In this document: positions 32,505 to 41,645 of the stretch, one piece after another
Numbering within the stretch: the first letter of the stretch is position 1
How the letters are laid out: every line of letters begins with the position of its first letter
Assembly: GCA_002737705.1 (NCBI GenBank)
Contig: NSIM01000001.1
Location: 130,472 to 194,471, forward strand
Source of the DNA: Flavobacteriales bacterium
GTDB taxonomy: Bacteria; Bacteroidota; Bacteroidia; NS11-12g; UBA955
Direction of reading: 5' to 3'
Length of the DNA stretch: 64,000 bases
Program-made: the position numbers and the translations under genes
The notes under the pieces: model-generated
What the model saw: the letters and a program-made list of their open reading frames with translations, nothing else
Told to the model about the DNA's origin: nothing
Database searches by the model: none

Positions 32505-33323
32505 TTATTCCAAATAGTCTGAATCTTTTACCCCATTCGAATTTCCGATATTAATAGGAATGATCAGCCCTCCATTTAACCCGATTGCAAAATCAAATTG
32601 TGATGCATCGGGAATTCGATTTGTACCCATATCCCAACCGCGCATATTTCGGGTAAAACTTTCCATCAAGTGAATCCCAAAGGTGAAACTCAGTGTCTCG
32701 GTATTCATGTATTGTAATCGAAATTGTTGCGATAGGCTAAATCCCCTGCGATAATTGTCGTGTCCACTTTCATACACTCCCTCAAGTTGTGGCAAACGGC
32801 CTTTGTCAAATTCGAATTTTGTGTAATGTTCATGGAAACCCATCCCACCCATGGCAATGAACGAAAGCGTTCGGGGATTTTTGGATGTACTTTGTCGTAT
32901 AGGGAATATTTTCCCACCCATTGCACTCAGATTAAAACCGCGTAAGTAAGTCCTAATGATGGCGGGATTTCCGTTTATATCGAACAAGTAATTGGAAGGG
33001 CCAACCATTGCACCATAGATACTATCTTTTCTTACAGTGCCACTAAAATAAGGCATATACTCGAAACCCAAGAGCCATTTTTCTTGGTGTTGGTATTCGG
33101 CACCTGCGTGTAAAAATGCATTGCTTGGGTAACGCGCACGCCAATTTCCTGCATTGAATTGATATCCGGGACCAATGTGCATGCTAACCCATGAGGGTCG
33201 GGGATCGGAAGTGGGCAATTGAACCCGTGCTTTTAATAGCGAATGTGTGTTTCCACGCGCGATGACGAAGGATTTAGCCAGGAAAAGTAGCAACAAGAGG
33301 AGTATTTTCTTTCGCATTTTCAT
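32505..33323 (-). CDS. Predicted outer-membrane beta-barrel protein, function unknown
   Basis: A 272-residue exported protein. The hydrophobic signal (KKILLLLLLFLAKSFVIARG) is followed by strand-like sequence rich in Gly and aromatics (VSMHIGPGYQF, WLLGFEYMPYFSGTV, LSFTFGIHL, FDFAIGLNGGLIIP). I recognise no named family. It is directly upstream of waaA with a 3-base gap, so it may have an envelope role linked to LPS, but this rests only on position. The start is ATG 33323 or the ATG two codons later. Confidence 0.6.
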   Translation of the reverse strand: MKMRKKILLLLLLFLAKSFVIARGNTHSLLKARVQLPTSDPRPSWVSMHIGPGYQFNAGNWRARYPSNAFLHAGAEYQHQEKWLLGFEYMPYFSGTVRKDSIYGAMVGPSNYLFDINGNPAIIRTYLRGFNLSAMGGKIFPIRQSTSKNPRTLSFIAMGGMGFHEHYTKFEFDKGRLPQLEGVYESGHDNYRRGFSLSQQFRLQYMNTETLSFTFGIHLMESFTRNMRGWDMGTNRIPDASQFDFAIGLNGGLIIPINIGNSNGVKDSDYLE

Positions 33324-33356
33324 TCGATGACGAAGGTACGAAAGTGAAAGCAGAAG

Positions 33357-34130
33357 TTAGTGGAGTATTCCTTGCAAACAATCTAAAAAACCTTGTGGAT
33401 TGTCTGCATGGACCCAATGTCCTGCGTTGTTTACCTTGTGAAATCGGGCATTGGGAAAATGCTGTAAAATTCCTTGCTTATCTCCTTCATCGATATAGTT
33501 GCTGTTGCTACCACAAACAAAATCTGTTTTCTTCAAACAGGATGATTTGATGGGCAATTCCCCCACAATTTCTTCATAGTATTGCTCTATTGCATCAATA
33601 TTTGTTTTGAGTGTATACCCCCCACTTGCATTTGATTCGATATTTTTCACAATAAATTGCCTTATAACCCTATCAGGGGCAAAAGGTTCAAAGGCCAATT
33701 CTATTTCTTTTCTTGAACCCAGGGTGTGCAAAGGAACTTCCTTGAATGCACGGAAATAATTTAAATGAGAGGGCGCATAGGCCTTTGGCGCGATGTCTAC
33801 AACGATTAACTGTTTTGTCATTTCGGGATACAGATGCGCAAAGTGCATGGCTGTTTTACCCCCCATACTATGCCCCAAAATGACACCCGTTTTGTCGTTA
33901 AGATGCTGCATCAATTGCTTTAAATCTCCAGACATATCATTATAGGTATTGGAATTCGAATGAAAACTATTTCCGTGATTGCGTGCATCAAAAGAAATTA
34001 CCCTATGGCTTTCGGCGAGTTTTTTAGCAACCAGATGCCAATTGTCGAGCATGCCAAAAATACCATGCAAAATGTAAATCGAGGTGGGATTTTCTGCTCC
34101 GTAAACGCGGTAATTGACCAGCTTGGTCAT
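33357..34130 (-). CDS. Alpha/beta hydrolase (YbfF-like esterase)
   Basis: A 257-residue alpha/beta-hydrolase. The oxyanion loop is ILHGIFGMLDNW, followed by VISFDARNHGNS. The nucleophile elbow is GHSMGGK. The acid probably lies in the segment FVCGSNSNYIDEGD, and the catalytic histidine in NNAGHWVHADNP. The pattern matches the YbfF/abhydrolase-11 esterase group; substrate unknown. It begins 6 bases after the stop of the alanine dehydrogenase gene, so the two form an operon. Confidence 0.85.
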   Translation of the reverse strand: MTKLVNYRVYGAENPTSIYILHGIFGMLDNWHLVAKKLAESHRVISFDARNHGNSFHSNSNTYNDMSGDLKQLMQHLNDKTGVILGHSMGGKTAMHFAHLYPEMTKQLIVVDIAPKAYAPSHLNYFRAFKEVPLHTLGSRKEIELAFEPFAPDRVIRQFIVKNIESNASGGYTLKTNIDAIEQYYEEIVGELPIKSSCLKKTDFVCGSNSNYIDEGDKQGILQHFPNARFHKVNNAGHWVHADNPQGFLDCLQGILH

Positions 34131-34136
34131 GGTATA

Positions 34137-35252
34137 TTAATTCAAAAATTGATCAACCGGAGTATAGTCTAAATTAAAGGCATCTGAGACCCCTTTATAC
34201 ACGATTTTACCATCGATTACATTCAAACCCAGTCGCAATTCAAGATTATCTGCACAGGCTTTTTTCCATCCCTTATTGGCCAACTGGACTGCATAGGGAA
34301 GGGTTGCATTGGTTAATGCCAAAGTTGATGTATAGGGGACCGCGCCGGGCATGTTTGCAACACAGTAGTGAACTACGCCATCGACTTCGAAGCATGGCTC
34401 TGCATGGGTAGTAGGTCTTGAAGTTTCAAAGCAACCCCCTTGATCGATCGCTACATCTACAATCACCGCGCCTTTTTTCATGGTATGGAGCATGTCTCGG
34501 GTTATCAATTTAGGGGCTTTGGCACCTGGAATCAGTACGCCACCGATTACCAAATCTGCGGTTTTAATTGCGTTGCGTATATTGTATTCATTTGAAATCA
34601 GTGTTTCTACGTTTGCGGGCATGATGTCGTCAAGTTGGCGCAAACGCGGCAAACTGATGTCCATTATGGTTACCCTGGCGCCCAATCCAGCGGCCATTTT
34701 AGCAGCTTGTGTCCCTACGATACCACCTCCAAAAACAAGGACTTCGGCAGGTTTTACGCCAGGTACTCCACCCAACAATACACCCCTTCCACCCATCGGT
34801 TTTTCGAGGTATTTGGCACCTTCTTGGATACTCATTCTTCCAGCGACTTCACTCATTGGAACAAGCAATGGCAAACTGTGGTCTGGTTTTTCAACTGTTT
34901 CGTAGGCCAAACAGACAGCACCACTTTTAATCATGGCGTGGGTCAGAGGCTCATAGGAAGCAAAGTGAAAATAGGTAAATAGTAGTTGGTCTTTTTTAAT
35001 CAAACGATATTCACTTTCTATGGGTTCCTTTACCTTGATAATCATCTCGGCAATTGCATATATTTCTTCTATGCTTTTGAGTATAGAGGCGCCAACGGAT
35101 GAATAATCTTGATCTAAAAATCCACTTCCTTCTCCTGCGGTAGATTGCACATACAGGGTATGGCCGTGTTTGATTAATTCACTTGCACCGGCTGGGGTTA
35201 AGGCCACTCGATTTTCGTTATTTTTAATTTCTTTTGGGATTCCAATAATCAT
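34137..35252 (-). CDS. ald: Alanine dehydrogenase
   Basis: A 371-residue NAD-dependent enzyme interconverting alanine with pyruvate and ammonia. The N-terminal signature is IGIPKEIKNNENRVALTPAG. Active-site regions include KVKEPIESEY and FTYFHFAS. The nucleotide fold has VFGGGIVGTQAAKMAAGLGA, and VIVDVAIDQGGCFETSRPTTH follows. I use ATG 35252, six codons inside the open frame, because a TATCTTTG box ends 15 bases before it. The hydrolase gene follows directly. Confidence 0.95.
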   Translation of the reverse strand: MIIGIPKEIKNNENRVALTPAGASELIKHGHTLYVQSTAGEGSGFLDQDYSSVGASILKSIEEIYAIAEMIIKVKEPIESEYRLIKKDQLLFTYFHFASYEPLTHAMIKSGAVCLAYETVEKPDHSLPLLVPMSEVAGRMSIQEGAKYLEKPMGGRGVLLGGVPGVKPAEVLVFGGGIVGTQAAKMAAGLGARVTIMDISLPRLRQLDDIMPANVETLISNEYNIRNAIKTADLVIGGVLIPGAKAPKLITRDMLHTMKKGAVIVDVAIDQGGCFETSRPTTHAEPCFEVDGVVHYCVANMPGAVPYTSTLALTNATLPYAVQLANKGWKKACADNLELRLGLNVIDGKIVYKGVSDAFNLDYTPVDQFLN

Positions 35253-35267
35253 AATTCTGGTATATTG

Positions 35268-35275
35268 CAAAGATA
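35268..35275 (-). promoter_or_regulatory. -7 promoter box for ald
   Basis: TATCTTTG on the minus strand, 15 bases before the ATG at 35252. Confidence 0.6.
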
Positions 35276-35349
35276 CAAAAATGTTTGAATATCAACCCCA
35301 ATGATGCAGATTGAACCAGAAAGTCCGCAAGTAAATTACCCCATTCGGG

Positions 35350-36390
35350 CTATTTAAATGGATTTCTCAGTGTGTATTTTTTGGATTTGTAAAAATAATT
35401 TTTATACAATTTTACCAAGTAGAACAAAGATGTACTCTTCGAAAAAAATGCATAACTATTTTCGACTGCGACTGCTCCCATGGAGCTTTTAATTTCTGTG
35501 GCTGTTCGCCCAAAGCTGACGAATTCTTTTTTCGTTGTGATGCTATACCCAATTAGATCATAAAGCATGCGTTGGTATAATTGGTTGTTCGCTGCTTCAT
35601 CGGTGAGTCCAATATGCATTGCATACAATTCATTTTTGTTGGGGATAGCAGAAATAAATCCACAGAGAGTTTTATTGCGATAATACCCAAAAACGACATA
35701 ATCAGATTTTAACACCCTTGAAAAAGTGTGAAGCATGGCCGACAGGTTGGAAGAAATAACCAAAGTTTTTTCTTTGAGGTTATGCCCCAACATCTTTGCG
35801 CATTGGGGAATCCATTCATTGGCTTCGTGATGGCTTAGTAGTTGACAATGGTATTCTTTTGATGTTTCGAGCGCTTTGTTGGTTCGAATACGGTATTTCG
35901 AATTCATGGCATTGAGGTAATCTCCGAAATGGACCCACTCATTTTTTATTTTTAGAACCATAAACGGTTCTGCTTGAATTACAATGGCATTGGGAATGCT
36001 TTCGTTGCCCAATATATTTGCAATTAACAATCCACATTTTGGATTTAGGGATTCTGCTTTGGTTGTATAGATTTCCTGCAATCTTGGGAAATACAATCCT
36101 GGACAATTCGCATTTCCAATCATGCGCACAAATCCATTTTTGCTAATTTTAGTGAGTAATTTTAGCAGGAATCTCGGCAAATATTTTCCAGTAGGTTTTG
36201 ATAATTCAAAATAGCTTGATGGAAATAGCTCGTTTCCAATGTAAATAGCCTCACTTGCATTTTCAAATGCCAGGTGAAGTTGCTGATAGGTTTTGAAGGG
36301 AAAGGAGTTCAATAGAATTAGAGCCTTCGAAATTCGAGTTTTTTTGCCAATAAGCAATGGTATTTGAGATTTTTGTGGGGTATTCAGCAA
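35350..36390 (-). CDS. FemAB/GNAT-like acyltransferase, function unknown
   Basis: A protein of up to 346 residues with a probable TTG start at 36390; no ATG fits the N-terminus. The second half, YVVFGYYRNKTLCGFISAIPNKNELYAMHIGLTDEAANNQLYQRMLYDLI, followed by FVSFGRTATEIKSSMGA, resembles the C-terminal GNAT domain of FemAB-like proteins, in which a SxGRT/xxxKxxxGA pattern is common. I cannot name a substrate. Ends basic (YKSKKYTLRNPFK). It is divergent from the M49-like peptidase gene, 100 bases apart. Confidence 0.55.
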   Translation of the reverse strand: MLNTPQKSQIPLLIGKKTRISKALILLNSFPFKTYQQLHLAFENASEAIYIGNELFPSSYFELSKPTGKYLPRFLLKLLTKISKNGFVRMIGNANCPGLYFPRLQEIYTTKAESLNPKCGLLIANILGNESIPNAIVIQAEPFMVLKIKNEWVHFGDYLNAMNSKYRIRTNKALETSKEYHCQLLSHHEANEWIPQCAKMLGHNLKEKTLVISSNLSAMLHTFSRVLKSDYVVFGYYRNKTLCGFISAIPNKNELYAMHIGLTDEAANNQLYQRMLYDLIGYSITTKKEFVSFGRTATEIKSSMGAVAVENSYAFFSKSTSLFYLVKLYKNYFYKSKKYTLRNPFK

Positions 36391-36472
36391 GAGAATATTC
36401 CAATTCGATGAAATAGTTGGGTAATTAATGGGTTAGAGTTGGTATACTATTTTGCTTCTGGCAAAATTCTTG

Positions 36473-36480
36473 TAGGTTTG
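36473..36480 (+). promoter_or_regulatory. -7 promoter box for the M49-like peptidase gene
   Basis: TAGGTTTG matches TAnnTTTG and ends 10 bases before the ATG at 36491. Confidence 0.55.
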
Positions 36481-36490
36481 TAATTCGAAC

Positions 36491-38569
36491 ATGAAAAAAA
36501 TCTTTGTTAATTTCTCCGTAAGCCCTAAAAATCCTGTGATATTTTTGGCTGTATTGACTTTAATTATACACCCGATTTATGCGCAGAAAACCCCAAAAAG
36601 CAAAACAACTCCTGAGGGCAACACGTCTTTGCTTCTGCCCGAAAATGTAGCAGCGAAGCAGCTAAAAACCTACAAAAAATTTACATTGTTAACGGATACT
36701 GCAAAGCTTAGTGTTGCAGAAAGAACTTGTATTACACATTTGATAAAAGCTGCAGAGATTTTAGATGGCATTTTTTGGAAGCAAACCATTGGTGAAAAGA
36801 AGAATATCCTCGATGGGATCAAAGATAGCAGCGAGCGCAAATTTGCTGAAATTAATTACGGACCATGGGATAGGCTTAACAATGACAAACCCTTCGTAAA
36901 AGGGTATGGACCAAAGCCTTCTGGGGCAAATTTTTACCCAATTGGATTTGATACGGCGACCGCTGATAAAGTGATGAGGTATCTGATTTACGATCCTTAT
37001 ACTGTGGTGCGTGAATTCAAACCCCCAGGCCCACGAGACCTTAAGGCGGTAGATCCTACCAAACCAATTATCCCAGATCCTGCGGGTTTACCCTTTCATA
37101 CAGCGGGAGGAAAAGACTATCAGACCATAAAATACAGTGAATATTATCGTGGAGACATTATCGAAATTGCTGATGAATTGTTGATCGCAAGCACGGCCAT
37201 TGAAAAAGAAGATTCGGCATTTGCCATGTATTTAAAAGGAAGGGCGATGGCGATGATGACCGACAATTATATAATATCTGATATTGAATGGTTGTCTTTA
37301 CAATCGCATTTGGATATTATTATCGGTCCAATTGAGAATTATGAAGACAAATACGCGGGCAGGAAAACATCCTTCGAAGCTTATGTATTGGTTCGCGATA
37401 AAGAATGGGGCGCCAAACTCGAAAAGTTCATTGCATTTCTCCCCGAATTGCAAGCCAACTTGCCCGTAGAAAAAGAATATAAACCAGTATTGAATGCTTC
37501 AACCATCGATGAAAATTTCATCGATGAGCCCATCATGGAAGTAGGTTTTCCACCCATTACAAAACCAAAATCAGCCTTGAGTCAGTTGGCGGTATTTGAT
37601 GTTGTTTATTATGCCGGCGACTGCAATGCTGGAAGTAAAACAATCGCGGTGAATTTGCCGAATGATGAGCGCATTCAGAAATATTTTGGAACCCGCCGTT
37701 CACAATTAAAAAATACCATGCGTGCAAAATTTGAGCACATCGTTTTGCCTATTTCCCTGATTTCGATTTCCCCTTCTCAGCAGGGTAATATCAAATTTGA
37801 TGCTTTCTTTTCAAATGTCATGTTTCACGAAGTGGCGCATGGTTTGGGGGTAAAGAATTTGGTTAATAACAATCAAACCACTGTTCGTGAAGCACTTGGT
37901 GCCGATTACGCGGCAATTGAAGAATGCAAAGCTGATGTCTTGGGATTGTTCATGGTAACACAATTGTTCGATAAGAAGGAACTCGAGGGAAGTATTGAAG
38001 ACTACTATGTAACTTTTGTTGCGAGTGTATTTCGATCGGTTCGTTTTGGGGCATCCTCGGCCCATGGCAAAGCCAATATGATTATATTTAACACCCTGTT
38101 AAAAGCTGAGGCCATTGCTTTGGAGGAAAAAGGTAAGATTGTTGGTGACAATGCTGCTGAAAAAAGATATTACCGGGTGGATGTGATTAAAATGAAAAAA
38201 GTTATTTCCGATTTGGCAACGGAACTACTCATCTTACAGGGCAATGGTGATGCTTTGGGCGTGAAAGATATACTGGATTCTCGGGGAGTAATCGGCAATT
38301 CTTTGGCGATTGATTTAAAACGCATAGAAGTTTCGGGGATTCCTGTAGACCTTGTTTTTAACCAAGGAATTGAAACCCTGGGATTGGGTAAGTACTATGA
38401 GCCCAAAAAGCGCATGTACAACAATATGAATTCTTTGCAGGGGCCGGGGGGTCGTGGCAATCCGGGTGGACCTGGAGGCAATCCGGGTAGGCCTGGAGGC
38501 GCTATTCCTCCAACACCCCGAGGGCATTCCTCCCCTCCAGGGCAACCGATTCCTCCCAATGGGCCTTGA
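36491..38569 (+). CDS. M49 (dipeptidyl-peptidase III)-like zinc peptidase with Gly/Pro-rich tail
   Basis: A 692-residue exported protein (signal about residues 1-31, ending IYAQK). The zinc site HEVAH is near residue 445, with EECKAD about 30 residues later supplying the third ligand. The surrounding VMFHEVAHGLGVKN...TVREAL...AAIEECKADVLGLF matches bacterial M49-like peptidases, where the eukaryotic HELLGH motif is shortened to HExxH. The last 45 residues are a collagen-like run (GGPGGNPGRPGG, then PPTPRGHSSPPG) partly encoded by a 21-base tandem duplication. I know of no such tail as a normal part of the family. The protease gene that follows starts 40 bases later. Confidence 0.75.
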   Translation: MKKIFVNFSVSPKNPVIFLAVLTLIIHPIYAQKTPKSKTTPEGNTSLLLPENVAAKQLKTYKKFTLLTDTAKLSVAERTCITHLIKAAEILDGIFWKQTIGEKKNILDGIKDSSERKFAEINYGPWDRLNNDKPFVKGYGPKPSGANFYPIGFDTATADKVMRYLIYDPYTVVREFKPPGPRDLKAVDPTKPIIPDPAGLPFHTAGGKDYQTIKYSEYYRGDIIEIADELLIASTAIEKEDSAFAMYLKGRAMAMMTDNYIISDIEWLSLQSHLDIIIGPIENYEDKYAGRKTSFEAYVLVRDKEWGAKLEKFIAFLPELQANLPVEKEYKPVLNASTIDENFIDEPIMEVGFPPITKPKSALSQLAVFDVVYYAGDCNAGSKTIAVNLPNDERIQKYFGTRRSQLKNTMRAKFEHIVLPISLISISPSQQGNIKFDAFFSNVMFHEVAHGLGVKNLVNNNQTTVREALGADYAAIEECKADVLGLFMVTQLFDKKELEGSIEDYYVTFVASVFRSVRFGASSAHGKANMIIFNTLLKAEAIALEEKGKIVGDNAAEKRYYRVDVIKMKKVISDLATELLILQGNGDALGVKDILDSRGVIGNSLAIDLKRIEVSGIPVDLVFNQGIETLGLGKYYEPKKRMYNNMNSLQGPGGRGNPGGPGGNPGRPGGAIPPTPRGHSSPPGQPIPPNGP
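38456..38497 (+). repeat. Two tandem 21-base repeats in the peptidase tail
   Basis: Units 38456-38476 and 38477-38497 differ at two positions. Each encodes a Gly-Asn-Pro-Gly-x-Pro-Gly heptad, so the unit keeps the reading frame and can expand or contract without a frameshift. Confidence 0.8.
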
Positions 38570-38609
38570 TCAAGAAAGAATTTTTTATAAAAATGGATTG
38601 TTAAAGTAT

Positions 38610-40706
38610 ATGAGAAGCAGCAAGTGGATTATTGTAACAACAACGTCAATGGTTTTGGCATTGTTTATTTTTTGTAGTAGTAAGAAATTTGATGGAAGCG
38701 ACAATTTTTTGCGAACGCTATTGTTTATGCTCAATGAGGCGCATTATCAATCCAAAGACATTGACAACAAACTATCTGAAGATGTATTTTCCAATTTGAT
38801 TAATAATATTGATCGAGACAAGCATTTTTTTATGCAAAGCGATATCGACCGTTTATCGGAGTATAAAACTGAGATTGACGATCAAATTTTGCTTGGGAAG
38901 TTTGATTTTTTTGATACAACATGGGTGATATTAATTCGTCAGATGAGCCAAATAGAACCCTTGATTGTCTCTTCACTTTCCCAACCGATGAACTACGATG
39001 GGGATGAGAGTTATACAGTGTATGATAAGCCCCAGGGGTTTCATCCAAATTGGGCTTCTCTGAGCACTGATTGGAATAGATGGCTCAAATTTCAAACCCT
39101 TGAACGTCTTTCACGCAAGATTGAAACCCAAAAAAAGGCCAAGGATTCATCTTCTATCGCCAAACAAAAACCTTTTGACACACTGGAATTAGAGGCTAGA
39201 AACGAAACCAAAAAATTCTATACGGATTGGTTTAAGCGATTGCGAAAAATGGATCGAAAGGATCAAATCGGTATGTATGCAAATACGATCTCAGAAATTT
39301 ATGATCCACACACAAACTATTTTCCGCCCGAAGACAAAGAAAATTTCGACATATCAATGACAGGCAAGTTGGAGGGAATTGGCGCAACACTCACCGAGCG
39401 TGATGGATATGTGAAAGTAGAAAAAATTGTTCCAGGAAGTGCAAGTTTTCGTCAGGGTCAGTTAAAGGCTGGTGATTTGATTTTGAAAGTTGCCCAAGCA
39501 GAGGCAGAACCCATAGACATCGTTGACATGAAACTCGACGATGCAATTCAATTGATTCGCGGAAAAAAAGGCACACAAGTTCGCTTAACAGTAAAAAAAC
39601 CCGATGCATCTGTCGTGGTAATTTCTATCATTAGGGAAGTTGTAGTGATTGAAGAAAGTTTTGCCCGCAGCGCGATCATGAAATTCAATAACAAGTTTTA
39701 TGGATTAATATACTTACCCAGTTTTTATGCTGATTTTAGTCAGCGAGGTCGGGGTCGAAATTGCGCTGGAGATGTAAAAATAGAAATTGAAAAATTGAAG
39801 AAGTCGGGTGTTTCTGGGATTGTCTTGGATTTGAGGAATAATGGGGGTGGCAGTTTGGCAGATGCAATTGAGATGGGCGGACTGTTTATACCCCAAGGGC
39901 CCATTGTTCAGGTTAAAGATATGCGGGGAATTGAAGTCCATACAGACAGAGACCCCATGGTGAATTATAGCGGACCACTCATTGTTTTAACCAATACCTA
40001 CAGCGCTTCTGCCTCTGAAATATTGGCTGCTGCCCTCCAAGACTATGGTCGAGCGATTATATTGGGCAATAAGAGTACGTATGGCAAGGGAACGGTTCAA
40101 ACCTTTGTTCCCCTTGAAGAAGGTTTGATAACAGAGAACTTTCCAAGAGGATATGGTCAGTTAAAAGTGACCATTCAGAAGTTTTATAGAATCAATGGAG
40201 GAACAACCCAATTAAAAGGGGTTGAGTCTGATGTGGTTTTGCCCGATGTTTACGATGGAATCGACCAAGGTGAGAAAGAAATGGATTTTCATCTGGCGTA
40301 TGACAAAATTCCCGCTGCAGCGTATAAACCTTATAATACGTACAAGGAAATAAATCGCAAGAAGGCAATTGAAATTGCCAAAAAACGCATTCTAAAAAAC
40401 GAGTATTATAATTTGGTTGCTAAGCGGGCCATTGAATTGTCTGAAGTGCGCAAAAAATACACGTATTCACTGAATTTGAAGAAATTTGAGGTTCAACAGG
40501 GAATGATGAGAGCAATGGATAAGCCCCTTCGGGATTACAAATACCACAGTATATGCGATACTTTAATGGCGTTAGAAGAAGACATGAAATACGTAAATAA
40601 CGACGCCACCAAAAAGGCACAAAAATTGGATTGGTTGAAGCGTTACAGAGAGGATGCTGGTTTTGACGAGGCTGTGCAGATTTTGAACGATTGGGTTGAT
40701 AAATAA
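38610..40706 (+). CDS. Carboxy-terminal (tail-specific) processing protease, S41 family
   Basis: A 698-residue periplasmic protease. A hydrophobic N-terminal segment (WIIVTTTSMVLALFIFC) anchors or exports it; the cysteine may be lipidated, though the box is imperfect. An N-terminal Prc-like domain (DPHTNYFPPEDKENFD) is followed by a PDZ domain (VEKIVPGSASFRQGQLKAGDLILKV). The S41 core has GIVLDLRNNGGGSL, the nucleophile in SASASE near residue 466, and the general-base lysine in STYGKGTVQ near residue 492. I use ATG 38610, because the upstream frame runs inside the preceding gene. It is probably co-transcribed with the M49-like gene. Confidence 0.92.
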   Translation: MRSSKWIIVTTTSMVLALFIFCSSKKFDGSDNFLRTLLFMLNEAHYQSKDIDNKLSEDVFSNLINNIDRDKHFFMQSDIDRLSEYKTEIDDQILLGKFDFFDTTWVILIRQMSQIEPLIVSSLSQPMNYDGDESYTVYDKPQGFHPNWASLSTDWNRWLKFQTLERLSRKIETQKKAKDSSSIAKQKPFDTLELEARNETKKFYTDWFKRLRKMDRKDQIGMYANTISEIYDPHTNYFPPEDKENFDISMTGKLEGIGATLTERDGYVKVEKIVPGSASFRQGQLKAGDLILKVAQAEAEPIDIVDMKLDDAIQLIRGKKGTQVRLTVKKPDASVVVISIIREVVVIEESFARSAIMKFNNKFYGLIYLPSFYADFSQRGRGRNCAGDVKIEIEKLKKSGVSGIVLDLRNNGGGSLADAIEMGGLFIPQGPIVQVKDMRGIEVHTDRDPMVNYSGPLIVLTNTYSASASEILAAALQDYGRAIILGNKSTYGKGTVQTFVPLEEGLITENFPRGYGQLKVTIQKFYRINGGTTQLKGVESDVVLPDVYDGIDQGEKEMDFHLAYDKIPAAAYKPYNTYKEINRKKAIEIAKKRILKNEYYNLVAKRAIELSEVRKKYTYSLNLKKFEVQQGMMRAMDKPLRDYKYHSICDTLMALEEDMKYVNNDATKKAQKLDWLKRYREDAGFDEAVQILNDWVDK

Positions 40707-40888
40707 GGTTTGCAGATTTTGATTTAGAGGCAATAAGACAGGGTGTTTTTTAAGTTTTGAATAAGCAGAAGTCCTTAAAAAAATCATTCGGTGGACTCCA
40801 TTCTTATTTACTATTCTTTTGGGATTATATGGGACGTTCAAAAAGAAAAATTGTCTACGTTTCGTGCCTTCTCACAGCAGTGTAGTAT

Positions 40889-41548
40889 TTATTCTTTCCA
40901 GAGTGGTTGAAACAATATCCCACACAGAACCACGATGAGAAAATCCAGTGCACCCACCAAGGCAATGTCTTTGTAAACAGAAGAAACAAGTACTGGGTTG
41001 AGTGTCTTGTTTGAGGCTTGCATACCTACCAATATCAGGGGTAAAATAACCGGAAGACTTAGGACAGGTGCTAGAAATCCGGCTTGATTGGCTTTTGTGG
41101 CAATGGCCCCAATAAGGATAAACACACTCCCAATTCCTGCCGCAACGAGTATCAAGTTTGTAAAATAAACACCAGGATGTGCGATCGGAAACCCCATAAA
41201 AAATCCAAAGAGCAAAAGGTTTGCACAGGTTAATACAATCATCGATATCCAGCCATAAACCATTTTAGACCATAAAATAGATTGAACCGAAGAAAGTTGG
41301 TTGAAGTAAATCCATCGGGCTCGATGGACACCCAAAAAATTCTTAGAAATGGCTTGTAGGGTACAAAATAGTAGAATTATCCAAAAAAGACTGCTCCATA
41401 TTTTTGGATTGATACTGGGTTGAGACAAAAACGCCAGTAAAGCCATGGTTGACATTTGTAAGAATGCCGATGCCAGAACAGCAGGTTTTTTAAGGTCCAG
41501 CTGAAATTCTGCACGGATTAGCAAGGCTATGCTTTTCAGTTCATTCAT
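40889..41548 (-). CDS. ccmB: Heme exporter protein B (CcmB-like)
   Basis: A 219-residue inner-membrane protein with six hydrophobic segments. It has the CcmB start (NELKSIALLIRAEFQLDLKKP), FWIILLFCTLQAISKNFLG, and FLAPVLSLPVILPLILVGMQA before the last helix. CcmB is the permease of the CcmABCD complex for c-type cytochrome maturation. No ccmA or ccmC is adjacent, as is common where these genes are scattered. ATG 41548 is chosen; the frame extends upstream to overlap the accC gene, without family likeness. The 180 bases to the protease gene hold nothing recognisable. Confidence 0.85.
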   Translation of the reverse strand: MNELKSIALLIRAEFQLDLKKPAVLASAFLQMSTMALLAFLSQPSINPKIWSSLFWIILLFCTLQAISKNFLGVHRARWIYFNQLSSVQSILWSKMVYGWISMIVLTCANLLLFGFFMGFPIAHPGVYFTNLILVAAGIGSVFILIGAIATKANQAGFLAPVLSLPVILPLILVGMQASNKTLNPVLVSSVYKDIALVGALDFLIVVLCGILFQPLWKE

Positions 41549-41633
41549 TGAAAATGGTTGGTACGAAGGTAATTTAAATCGCGTATCTGAAAGCAAATCC
41601 CATTGAAGTTGATGCAAATCGATTGTCAAAAGC

Positions 41634-41641
41634 GATATTTG
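41634..41641 (+). promoter_or_regulatory. Near-consensus -7 promoter box for the biotin carboxylase gene
   Basis: GATATTTG differs at one position from TAnnTTTG and ends 4 bases before the ATG at 41646. Confidence 0.4.
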
Positions 41642-41645
41642 TGGC

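Noticed and set aside
40830-40886. Plus-strand 18-residue ORF (MGRSKRKIVYVSCLLTAV)
   Set aside because: Too short to judge, with no promoter or conserved pattern; it might be chance in a non-coding gap.
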